From the IMG/VR virus record IMGVR_UViG_3300047453_000096, positions 1 through 26,751 of that record: a DNA stretch of 26,751 bases; one strand, given 5' to 3'. Positions within the stretch are counted from its first letter, which is position 1. Every line of letters begins with the position of its first letter. The DNA is from a virus. The translations under genes and the position numbers were made by a program. Below, piece after piece: positions 6,539 through 15,100 of this stretch. A model generated the notes under the pieces. It had not been told where the DNA came from and did not search any database. It saw only the letters and a list, made by a program, of their open reading frames with translations.

Positions 6539-7678
6539 ATGGATCTTAAATTTACAACAGCAGGAGACTTTTTGAAATCACAAGAAGACATTCAGCGCAT
6601 TGGCTTTGCTTGCAAGTATATGCATCCAGATCAATCGCAGAAAAAGAAATTATTAGAAGAAATCCAACGTCCACTAAATACACGTAGCACAACAGTACAG
6701 TGGCTCAATAGGCAGACACGTGATGTTGCTGAAGAACGCTTGTGGGAACTTATGGTTCATAACATTGCGTCATACAAAAGGTTGATTGAATATGTGGGAT
6801 CTCTTCCACCTGAACTTCGGATGGTTCGACTCGGTTCTGATGTACTTCCTGTTTATACCCAGCACGAGTGGGCTTATTATTGGCAGCTGCCTGACGTGGT
6901 GGCATATTGTGAAAGAGCGTTCGCAGAAGTCGGCGCCACGGCAAGAGCCCTTGATGTGCGACTTTCGATGCATCCAGGTCAGTTCACAGTCCTTGCCAGT
7001 GATAACGAAGAAATTGTAGAACGGAGCATAGAAGAATTTGAATATCACACCAACTGCATCCGCTGGATGGGCTACGGCCAATCCTTCCAAGACTTCAAGT
7101 GCAATGTCCACATATCCGGTCGTCAAGGTCCAGCCGGTATTAAACACGCAGTTGACAACAGACTTTCTCCAGAAGCGAGAAACACGATTACGATCGAGAA
7201 CGACGAGAACAAATGGGGCATCGACGCAAGCCTCGAGCTTGTCGACACCTGCGCATTGGTACTCGATATACACCATCACTGGTGCCGTGAAGGTGAATAC
7301 ATACAGCCCACCGACGATAGATTTGCTCGCGTAATAGATAGCTGGCGTGGTGTGCGTCCTGTAATACATTATTCATACAGTCGCAACGAAGCACTGCCCG
7401 AAGGCTTTGCACACGACACTATGCCCGATATGCCAGCACTACTAGAATCAGGCTACAAGAAAGCAAAACTACGAGCGCACAGTGATTACTATCCTAATCA
7501 ACTTGTTAATGACTGGGCATTGAGCTTTTCGCCTTATGCAGATATTATGTGCGAGAGCAAGTGCAAGAATCTTGCTAGTATTGACTTATATAAATACAAA
7601 GAGGAGATAGAACACTATGAGCTATTTGAGCAAAATGTACGGGAACAAGTCAAAAGCCCCGACCCAATCATCATCTGA
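6539..7678 (+). CDS. uvsE: UV damage endonuclease, UvdE/UvsE family
   Basis: This TIM-barrel endonuclease nicks DNA 5' of UV photoproducts, starting alternative excision repair. The family's histidine and acidic motifs appear in order: SMHPGQFTVLAS (143-154), HISGRQG (191-197), ITIENDE (217-223), DIHHHW (243-248), HYSYS (277-281) and LRAHSDY (311-317). These are the expected metal ligands. At 379 residues the protein is somewhat longer than many bacterial members. The last 20 residues are also coding for the next gene in another frame. Base composition is odd. The ends are AT-rich like the rest of the phage, but roughly 6785-7340 is much richer in G+C (35 of 60 bases at 6901-6960 and again at 7201-7260), with codons such as GCC, GAG and CTC. 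That pattern suggests a recombined core. Confidence 0.9.
   Translation: MDLKFTTAGDFLKSQEDIQRIGFACKYMHPDQSQKKKLLEEIQRPLNTRSTTVQWLNRQTRDVAEERLWELMVHNIASYKRLIEYVGSLPPELRMVRLGSDVLPVYTQHEWAYYWQLPDVVAYCERAFAEVGATARALDVRLSMHPGQFTVLASDNEEIVERSIEEFEYHTNCIRWMGYGQSFQDFKCNVHISGRQGPAGIKHAVDNRLSPEARNTITIENDENKWGIDASLELVDTCALVLDIHHHWCREGEYIQPTDDRFARVIDSWRGVRPVIHYSYSRNEALPEGFAHDTMPDMPALLESGYKKAKLRAHSDYYPNQLVNDWALSFSPYADIMCESKCKNLASIDLYKYKEEIEHYELFEQNVREQVKSPDPIII
7589..7596 (+). promoter_or_regulatory. perfect T4-late octamer TATAAATA inside the UvdE gene
   Basis: This is an exact match to the T4 late consensus. It lies 20 bases before the ATG at 7617, with GAGGAG between, so it should drive the small gene that overlaps the end of the UvdE gene. 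It is the only perfect octamer I found in the window. Confidence 0.75.
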
Positions 7679-7904
7679 TAAAAATCCTAACAGAGTTACA
7701 GGTGGACTAAAAGCACAAGGTGTTGATAAGTTTGTTATGATGTCAGAAGACGGCTCTCAGCAAGAAATTCCTACTGTAGAATATGTTCGTAGTTTAGAAG
7801 AACAATCTAGAAAACAAAGAGCTGCCATTACTACATTAGAGAGAAAATTATCTCGTCAGGAAACAGCTATTCAACAACTAAGTTCAGCTATTTCTCAGAG
7901 ATAA
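7617..7904 (+). CDS. small late protein with C-terminal coiled coil
   Basis: Family not recognised. The 95-residue product has a polar, serine- and asparagine-rich N-terminus (1-30) and a mid segment (36-57) of extended character. A strongly helical, charged stretch at about 57-95 (RSLEEQSRKQRAAITTLERK) has a heptad pattern. The start at 7617 lies 62 bases inside the UvdE gene but is well supported. GAGGAG sits 10 bases upstream and a perfect late promoter 20 bases upstream. The late promoter suggests a virion or assembly role. It ends convergently with, and overlaps by 17 bases, the minus-strand gene that follows. Confidence 0.72.
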   Translation: MSYLSKMYGNKSKAPTQSSSDKNPNRVTGGLKAQGVDKFVMMSEDGSQQEIPTVEYVRSLEEQSRKQRAAITTLERKLSRQETAIQQLSSAISQR

Positions 7905-8139
7905 TTTTAATAATAGCGGCTTTGTTCATACTAGCATTTGCTTTATAACCAGCCACTTTTGCATAATCTAATAATTGTTTCTTAGTTAAAGATCCTAAGT
8001 TATCTTCCTTTATTAGTTTATCTAAGTCACGTCTTTTATTATCGTCAACGTGTCCTTGGTACTCTTTTACGGTCATAATGTCGTGGGGGACAAATGGTCC
8101 ATTATATCCTGTCCACAAATTCTTTAACCAGTTAATCAT
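7888..8139 (-). CDS. small protein with Rho-N/SAP-like C-terminal motif
   Basis: This 83-residue product is encoded on the opposite strand to its neighbours. Its N-terminus (MINWLKNLWTGYNGP) is amphipathic and tryptophan-rich. The C-terminal 35 residues, starting LTKKQLLDYAKVAGYK, follow the helix-extended-helix pattern of the Rho termination factor N-terminal/SAP-like fold, in which a KAAIIKII helix closes the motif. Such folds often bind nucleic acid, but the match is by eye only. AAAGGAG precedes the ATG by 8 bases, and a late-type TAAATA element lies on this strand at 8167-8162. It faces away from the small membrane gene at 8196 and shares its intergenic region. Confidence 0.65.
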   Translation of the reverse strand: MINWLKNLWTGYNGPFVPHDIMTVKEYQGHVDDNKRRDLDKLIKEDNLGSLTKKQLLDYAKVAGYKANASMNKAAIIKIISEK

Positions 8140-8161
8140 AATATACTCCTTTATGAAAGTA

Positions 8162-8179
8162 TATTTACTAAATATTAGT
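8162..8179. promoter_or_regulatory. divergent, nearly symmetric late-promoter region
   Basis: TAAATA occurs on the plus strand at 8169-8174 and on the minus strand at 8167-8162, back to back. The ATGs lie 21 and 22 bases beyond each element (8196 plus, 8139 minus), each with AAGGAG. The bases 8167-8179 form the inverted repeat ACTAA-ATA-TTAGT. Neither octamer is perfect (ACTAAATA and AGTAAATA). Confidence 0.5.
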
Positions 8180-8195
8180 CACAAGGAGAGCAAAT

Positions 8196-8360
8196 ATGAT
8201 TAAAAAATGGATTAATAGTAGATTAGAAGAACGCACATCTTGGGACGGAGCAATGCTTATTGGCGTTGGCTTAGTTGTCTTAATTGCAGGACCTTTTGCT
8301 AAATTAGCCGCATATGCCGCAATTGCGTATGGTGCTTGGACTATTTGGAAGTCTGAATAA
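8196..8360 (+). CDS. small membrane protein (54 aa)
   Basis: A 54-residue product with a charged amphipathic start (MIKKWINSRLEERTSWDG) is followed by a long hydrophobic region at about 18-48 rich in alanine, glycine and valine. It ends in TIWKSE. The hydrophobic part could form one long or two short membrane helices. AAGGAG lies 8 bases before the ATG. The stop at 8358-8360 is directly followed by the ATG of the Fe-S carrier gene, so they share a transcript. Function unknown. I recall similar small proteins in marine T4-like phages. Confidence 0.7.
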   Translation: MIKKWINSRLEERTSWDGAMLIGVGLVVLIAGPFAKLAAYAAIAYGAWTIWKSE

Positions 8361-8738
8361 ATGTCATTTTGTACTTTAACCGATTCAGCTAAAAAGCAGA
8401 TAGATACTATTTGCGAAGAAAATGAAGCCTATGCAGTTACACTTAACATTAAAGGCGGTGGGTGTGCAGGGTTTGAATATGAATGGGGTCTTTATGACAC
8501 TCCAGATGAACTTGAAAAAGACGATGAAGTGTTTAAAACAGATACAGGATGCACTCTTGCAATAGGATCTGCTAGTGTAATGTTCTTAGTCGGAACTCAA
8601 ATTGATTATAAAAAAGATATTATGGGATCGATGTTTGAAATATCAAATCCTAATGCACAAAGCAGTTGCGGTTGTGGAATTAGTGTAAATTTTGATATGG
8701 ATAAACTAGCAACACCTCTAGCAACGCCTGCAGATTAA
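8361..8738 (+). CDS. A-type iron-sulfur cluster carrier (IscA/HesB-like)
   Basis: This 125-residue A-type carrier receives and passes on Fe-S clusters. The three ligand cysteines are present: Cys35 in GGGCAGF (32-38) and Cys103 and Cys105 in SSCGCG (101-106). The family block MGSMFEISNPNA (88-99) sits just before the last pair. The N-terminal helix carries the usual SAKKQI pattern. A short alanine/threonine tail follows the CGCG motif by about 15 residues and is a little longer than in host proteins. Host-like hesB genes are known auxiliary genes of marine T4-like phages. They may support phage enzymes or host photosynthetic or respiratory Fe-S proteins. It overlaps the convergent minus-strand gene by 4 bases. 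Confidence 0.92.
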   Translation: MSFCTLTDSAKKQIDTICEENEAYAVTLNIKGGGCAGFEYEWGLYDTPDELEKDDEVFKTDTGCTLAIGSASVMFLVGTQIDYKKDIMGSMFEISNPNAQSSCGCGISVNFDMDKLATPLATPAD

Positions 8739-9022
8739 AGTTTACTAATAGGGAGATCAGAACTAGCAGATAAGTTCCATACTTGTTTGCGTTCAACTCC
8801 CTTTTTTTGTGCAAACTTTTTAGCATCACAATTTTTACAAACGTGAAAATAATTGTTGTTTAGACGTTTAGGATTCATACTTCCTCTTGCACGTTCAAAT
8901 TCAACACTACAGTTATCGCATCTTAATAAAACCATAGTAATGGTTCTATGATACTGATGTTTATTACCAGTTTTACTCACACGTTCGTGATGCTGTTTTA
9001 ATGTATATTCTCTTATGAACAT
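8735..9022 (-). CDS. small zinc-ribbon protein
   Basis: This 95-residue minus-strand product has two CxxC knuckles, CDNC (35-38) and CKNC (62-65), 23 residues apart. That is a zinc-ribbon arrangement. The segment between is basic and aromatic (EFERARGSMNPKRLNNNYFHV). The first 30 residues contain several histidines. An internal Met30 before VLLRCDNC could be the true start, since no clear Shine-Dalgarno precedes 9022. The family looks like the CxxC-type phage proteins related to HNH or transcription zinc ribbons, but no catalytic HNH residues are visible. Nucleic-acid binding is a reasonable guess only. Confidence 0.6.
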   Translation of the reverse strand: MFIREYTLKQHHERVSKTGNKHQYHRTITMVLLRCDNCSVEFERARGSMNPKRLNNNYFHVCKNCDAKKFAQKKGVERKQVWNLSASSDLPISKL

Positions 9023-9054
9023 ACTGTATTTACATTAAGATTATAAAATGATAC

Positions 9055-9062
9055 GATAAATA
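9055..9062 (+). promoter_or_regulatory. T4-late-type promoter octamer GATAAATA
   Basis: It matches seven of eight bases of the T4 late consensus and lies 39 bases before the ATG of the giant fibre gene at 9102. GCGGAG stands as ribosome-binding site between them. Confidence 0.72.
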
Positions 9063-9101
9063 ACTATGTTAAAGCACAAAATCACAGCGGAGAATTCATA
9101 A

Positions 9102-12100
9102 ATGGCAAGACAAGACGTTAATATCGGTGTTGAGGGTAACGACGGCACCGGCGATAGTATTAGAGAATCGTTTCGTAAAGTAAACGAAAACTTTCAAGAA
9201 GTTTATGCAATTTTTGGACAAAGTGGCACAATTAGCTTCACAGCACTTAGTGATACACCGGATTCATTACTGCCTAGTACAATTCCGTTAGTTAAAGCAG
9301 ACGGCAGTGGCATTGATTTAGTTGAATTTGCATCTAATAATTCTGTAGATTCTACTAAAAATGACACAATTGTATTCAATTATACCATAGGCGGAAAATT
9401 AGTTATCAGTACAGCGTTTACTGAACTAGCAGATGACACTGCTCCAGCTATGAGTGCTCCATTAAACGCTGGCGGCAATGCTATTGCTAATATTGATGTT
9501 AGTGTTCAAAGTGCTCAACAATTTAACGATATTCATAATACAAACATTAACGTTGACGACCTTGTTATTAACAAAGGTTACGCAGATAGACGTTATATTA
9601 GTTCAGGACTGCCTATTAGAGTTGCGCCAGAACCACTAACACAAGATCCATATAAACTTAATATTACACGTTACATTAATGGTGATATTGAAGTAGTTGC
9701 TCACGGCTATGACACAAGTATCAACGGATTAAAATTTGTTTTTAATTCAATTTACGATGATCCAAGTAACTTAGACTCAGAAGTTCTTGCTAATCAAATT
9801 GTAATTGGAAACACATACAAAATTAAAACACTAGGCGATGTTCCTTGGACATCAATTGGTGCTGACTTAGGCGTTGACGGTGAAGTATTCATTGCTACTG
9901 CTACTACATCTGGTACAGGCGTAGTACAGCCAGTTTACTTTTTAAGATATGTTACTGATAACTTTTTATCAGTATTCCTTAGAAGAGAAGATGCAGCTCT
10001 TGTAAATGATACAGAAGCAGATGCAGCTAAAAACTATGTGTCTGGTACAAAAGCAGACGACGATGTACACGAAATGATTGACACAGGTGTTGATGCAACT
10101 TTAGCAGGCAACTACCTAAGCGATGTTGCTATGCCTAGAGACAGCATTGTTCGTAGACAAGGCGATGCTATGGAAGGGCCATTAACACTTTCCGATCACC
10201 CAGGTGACCTTGAAGGATTTGGCAAACCAAACGGCGCAGATGATTTACAAGCAGCTACAAAATTTTATGTTGATAACGCAGGCTACGCATCGACACAAAA
10301 CATATTTGTTAGTTTAGACGGTGATGATAGAATGATTGGTGTGCCTCCGGGCAAAGAAGGTGCATCGTTAAACTACGCTTACCGTACTATTAATGCAGCC
10401 GCACAACGTGCAGAAGAAGTTATCTTAACAGCAGAAGAAGAGCCAGGTCCTTACTTCCAAACAGTTACTAAAGAAGATGGTGCAAGTCCTGCAGAAGTTA
10501 CTGCAACAGAATTTGTTGGTACTGACACTTGGGGCGGACAACAAACAGCCGACTTAATTAGAATCAACAGAGAATATCTATCTAAAGAATTATCAGGATG
10601 GATCAAATATACATTCCCAGATTTTGTTTATGAAATATCAACTTGCGAAAGAGATACGGGATTAATCCTTGATGCTGTTGAATATGATATTCGTAGAGGA
10701 TTGACTGCAAACTTCCTTTCAAGAATTGCAGCAGAAAGATATTACTCAAGTACAAGCGGACGTATTGCAATCACACAACAGAAAACAGAAACTGTTGGTG
10801 CGATTAATCAACTAAAAACAATGACTGATGCAATACTACAAAATAAATTATTCAATGAAAAGAGTATTGATTTTGTTACACTAAGTGGATCTGCTAATGA
10901 ACGTGCTAGAGTACAAACAACTACAGACCACGGCTTAGTAGACGGTGATCACGTTGTATTCAAAGATATGGGCGGTATGGTCGAAATTGAAGGCCAAACT
11001 GCTTATGTTAAAAATATTGAACAAACAGATATTGCATTAGACGGCAAAGTAATTGAACTGTACAAAGACGACAGTTTATTAGAACTATGGGATATCAGTG
11101 CATATACTCCTTATACAGCTGGCGGCAAACTTGGTCAAGTATTCCAAGAGCGTGTAAGAGACTTTGACAGCGTTAAACTAGCACAAACATTTGATGAGCC
11201 AGATGCTGATGCAACTGCAAGACTTGCAATTACAGGTAGTGGCGGTAAGTTTGATCTAATTGTTGATATTATGTCAAATGGCATTAATGCTGGTGCAGAC
11301 ATTGTTTATGGTAGAAACTATAAGATTGTACTAGACAATGGTGCAAGAACATTTGTTGACCAGGGTGATCCAGATAATACTGACTTGCTTCCGGGTAAGG
11401 TAGTAGTAGGTAATATCTCCGGAGCGAAGGGACGTATTGTTAAGGTTATTAATAACGATGGTACAGAAAGTAATAATGACACAATTGAATTACTACAATT
11501 AAATGGTGTTGACTTTGCTCCAAACGAAACTGTAAGATATGGTAACTTTGTTAAAGAAAAGCAAGTTACTATTTTTGTTGAATCAGGTATTTACGAAGAA
11601 GACTTACCAATTAAGATTTCAAACAACGTATCACTAAAAGGTGACGAATTTAGACGAGTAATTATACGTCCTAAGAATCGTGTATCACAATCGCCTTGGG
11701 CTAATACATATTTCTTCCGTGATGCTGATTTTGATGATATGACGTTAGCAACAACAGGTGAACCGTTTGTAAACCAAGTAGGTGATGTACAAGGCTACTT
11801 TGGTAGACACTATCTATCAGACAATACTACAGATATAAACATAGGCGGCATAGTTACAAACCCAGGTAATTACACAACAGCTTCAAAAATTATGCAACTT
11901 AACAAAGCATTTATTCAAGACGAAGTTATTGAGTTTATCAACACAAACAATCCTAGCTTTATATATGATATTGCTAAGTGTAGACGTGATACAGGCTTAA
12001 TTGTAGATGCGCTAGTAAAAGATTTAGTAAGAGGTGGACAAGAGTTTACCATTGAGACACAAGGACAATATCAAGACGCATACATTAGTGAATTTAACAA

Positions 12101-15100
12101 TGACGGATTTGGTGGGCAAGAAGCTATTACACAAAGTGCTATTAATCATATATCAGTACTTGCACAAGACTTATTAAACGCTACAGCACCTGCACAAAAT
12201 GGTGCAACAGTTCCTGATATTTCATTAGGAGCAGGCGAAGCTGGAACTGTAACAATTGCAGACGGTTTAGTCGATCTAGTAAACTTTGCATTCAATGCAG
12301 CATACAATCCTCCTTTACGCAACGATGCACAGGGTATGGATGTGTTTATGATGTCAGATGCTAGTATTTTAAGAAATGCTACAGTACAAGGACACGGCGG
12401 ATTTATGGTTGTACTTGATCCTGAAGGACAAGTTCTAACTAAGTCTCCATACATACAAACAGGATCGTCATTTAGTAAGAGTGACAATGAAAAACGATTT
12501 AGAGGTGGTATGTATGTTGATGCATTTACAGGTAACATTCCTGTAACTATTCCGCAGAACATTAATACTGGTACTTACAACGGAGCAGGTAAACTTAATA
12601 ACTTTGAAATGTGGGTGCAGTCATCTCCAGGTCAAGGTTTGTTTGTTAGACCACCACAATTACCTTGTCCATTCTATGTAGAAGGTAGACGTTATCAAGT
12701 TAACGCTATCTCAGAGTACGATAGTGGAAACGGTTGGTGTAAGATTTTCTTAGACGCAGATTCAAATGACGGTGTTGGTTATGACGAAAGCCAGTTTGAT
12801 GATGGATTGTATTATAGAGATATCTTCTTACAAACTGCTGGTAACAGAAGTATGCTCGGAAACGACTTTACACAAATTAACGATTTAGGATACGGGCTTG
12901 TAACTAACAATGGTGCGTTCTCTGAGATGGTTAGTATGTTTACATACTACTGTCAGGTAGCATACTATGCTAAAAACGGTTCAGAGATTAGATCACTTAA
13001 CGGTTCGAATGGTTATGGTAACTTTGGTTTAGTTGCTGAAGGTGCTGATCCAAACGAGATTCCAGATCAGGTTACACTTAAATACCCAATGGCTGTTCCA
13101 GCAAAAGCATATACTTCAGTTGATACACCAAACGCATTTGAGGATACTACGATATATGTAACTGATATGAGATACCCTCCAAGTGTTAACTCATTGATTA
13201 CTATCGACCACGGCGGAGTAATTGGCGTACTTAACTATGTTATCTCTAATGTAACAAATATATCAGACACTGACAACGATGGACAAGACGGCGAAACAGT
13301 AGGTGATATTGTTGCAGTAGGCGGAACGTATAGTAATGCTGTTTATAAATTAGATCTTAGAGCTGATGAAATTAGTGCTACAGACTTTTTTGGAAGTCTA
13401 AGAGCTACAGTACCTAACGGGGCTTTCATTGAATTTAGAAATAACTTTACACAAATATTTGAAGGAGTAAGAGATCCTTCAAAACTTGTAACTCGTCCTT
13501 CAACAGCAATTAACTATGATGAATCAGATGACGCAACATATAGAAGTTTAGTATTCCAAGCAGCTGACACATTTGCACAACCATTAGCAAACGACGAAGT
13601 TTTAACAGGATTAGAAATTGGATACAACTTTGTATCTCCTGAAATTGATACTGGAAACTTAGGCGGCGGATATGGTTCTGCACAAGGCGATGATAAAATT
13701 GCAATTAAGCCGCTTGATGCTGACAGAGCATTAAGAATAACTAGAGACGTTGCAGGCAAACAGCCCGGAGATGCAGGATACGCAGGCGGAATGGTGTTTA
13801 CTTGGCAAGGTAAATTACATCAAGTAACAGATTACAACGACAGTGGTGCGTTTGTGTTTATTAATATAGCAGACCAAGGTACTAATATTAGTAGTTACTC
13901 ACCGGCTGGTATTAGTACTGGTATAAGTGCTAGTGATAGAGTTTTAAATTGTGGTCTTAATATTGGCGCTACAGCAGAAATTACTATTGCTATTTCATTA
14001 TGTAGAGCAACAGGACACGACTTTACACAAATTGGTACTGGCGGATTTAACGATTCAAACTATCCAAATGTTATTTTAGGTGATCCTGAAAATAACTTAG
14101 CGGCTGCATACACTGATGGCGCAACAGCAATATCATCACAAGTTTGGGAAAGACGTAAAGGACGAGTATTTTGGATGTCAACAGACCAAAATGGTTTCTT
14201 CCGTGTTGGTAAGTTCTTTAGTGTAGACCAAGCAACAGGTGATATTACATTTGCTGGTGAAATTGGTATTTCAAATGCTAACTCATTAGGATTTAAACGT
14301 GGTGTTACAATTAACGAATTTAGTGCTGATGATTCAATGTCTGATAACTCAGGCCAAGCTACACCGACAGAAAAAGCTGTAGTAGGTTACATCAATCGTG
14401 TACTAGGTTGGAACGTTGCTGCAGGCTCACAAATTCAAACAGCACCAGCAGGAAATAGAATTGGCGTTGGCTTCCTTCCATTAAATGGTAATAGTACTAT
14501 GGAAGGTGATATTGATATGGGTTCAAATCAAATCACTAATGTAGCATTACCAGGTGTTGACGGAACAGCAGCAGCGAACAAAAATTATGTAGATGATAAA
14601 GTTAACGACTATGATCAATTAGAAGATTTAAGAAACATTGAATTTAACAGTATTGCATCAGACGATATTATTGTTGCTACTGGTAAGAAAAGAATTGTAG
14701 TTGATTTAACTTCAGGTGGTAACTGGACAACAGGCACTGTTATTGGATTATTAAATAGCGGATCAAAAGCAGGTACCATTGTTGACATTGAGTCTATAAC
14801 TGACTCGTTGTTAGGCAACAAATTAATGGTTACATACACAGCTACAGCAGGTGTATTTAATATAGGCGAAACCCTGTACGATAAACCAGGACAGAGTATT
14901 TTTGGAACAATTATAGACGGACCAATTGATGAAGTTGCAAACGCAAGCGAAGCCGCAGCAAGTGATATTAATGTTACAGTTACTAGAACAGCAAGTGGAG
15001 CAGAATACAACTTACAATACGAAGCTGACAGCCTTATTGATAACGATGTTAAGAGTAACGCAGGTATACGTCAAAGTAAATTGCTTATGCAAGCCGCAGA

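Noticed and set aside
7887-7917. Inverted repeat GCTATT...AATAGC around the convergent stops, possible bidirectional terminator
   Set aside because: The stem is six pairs with a 19-base loop, and no T-run follows on either strand.
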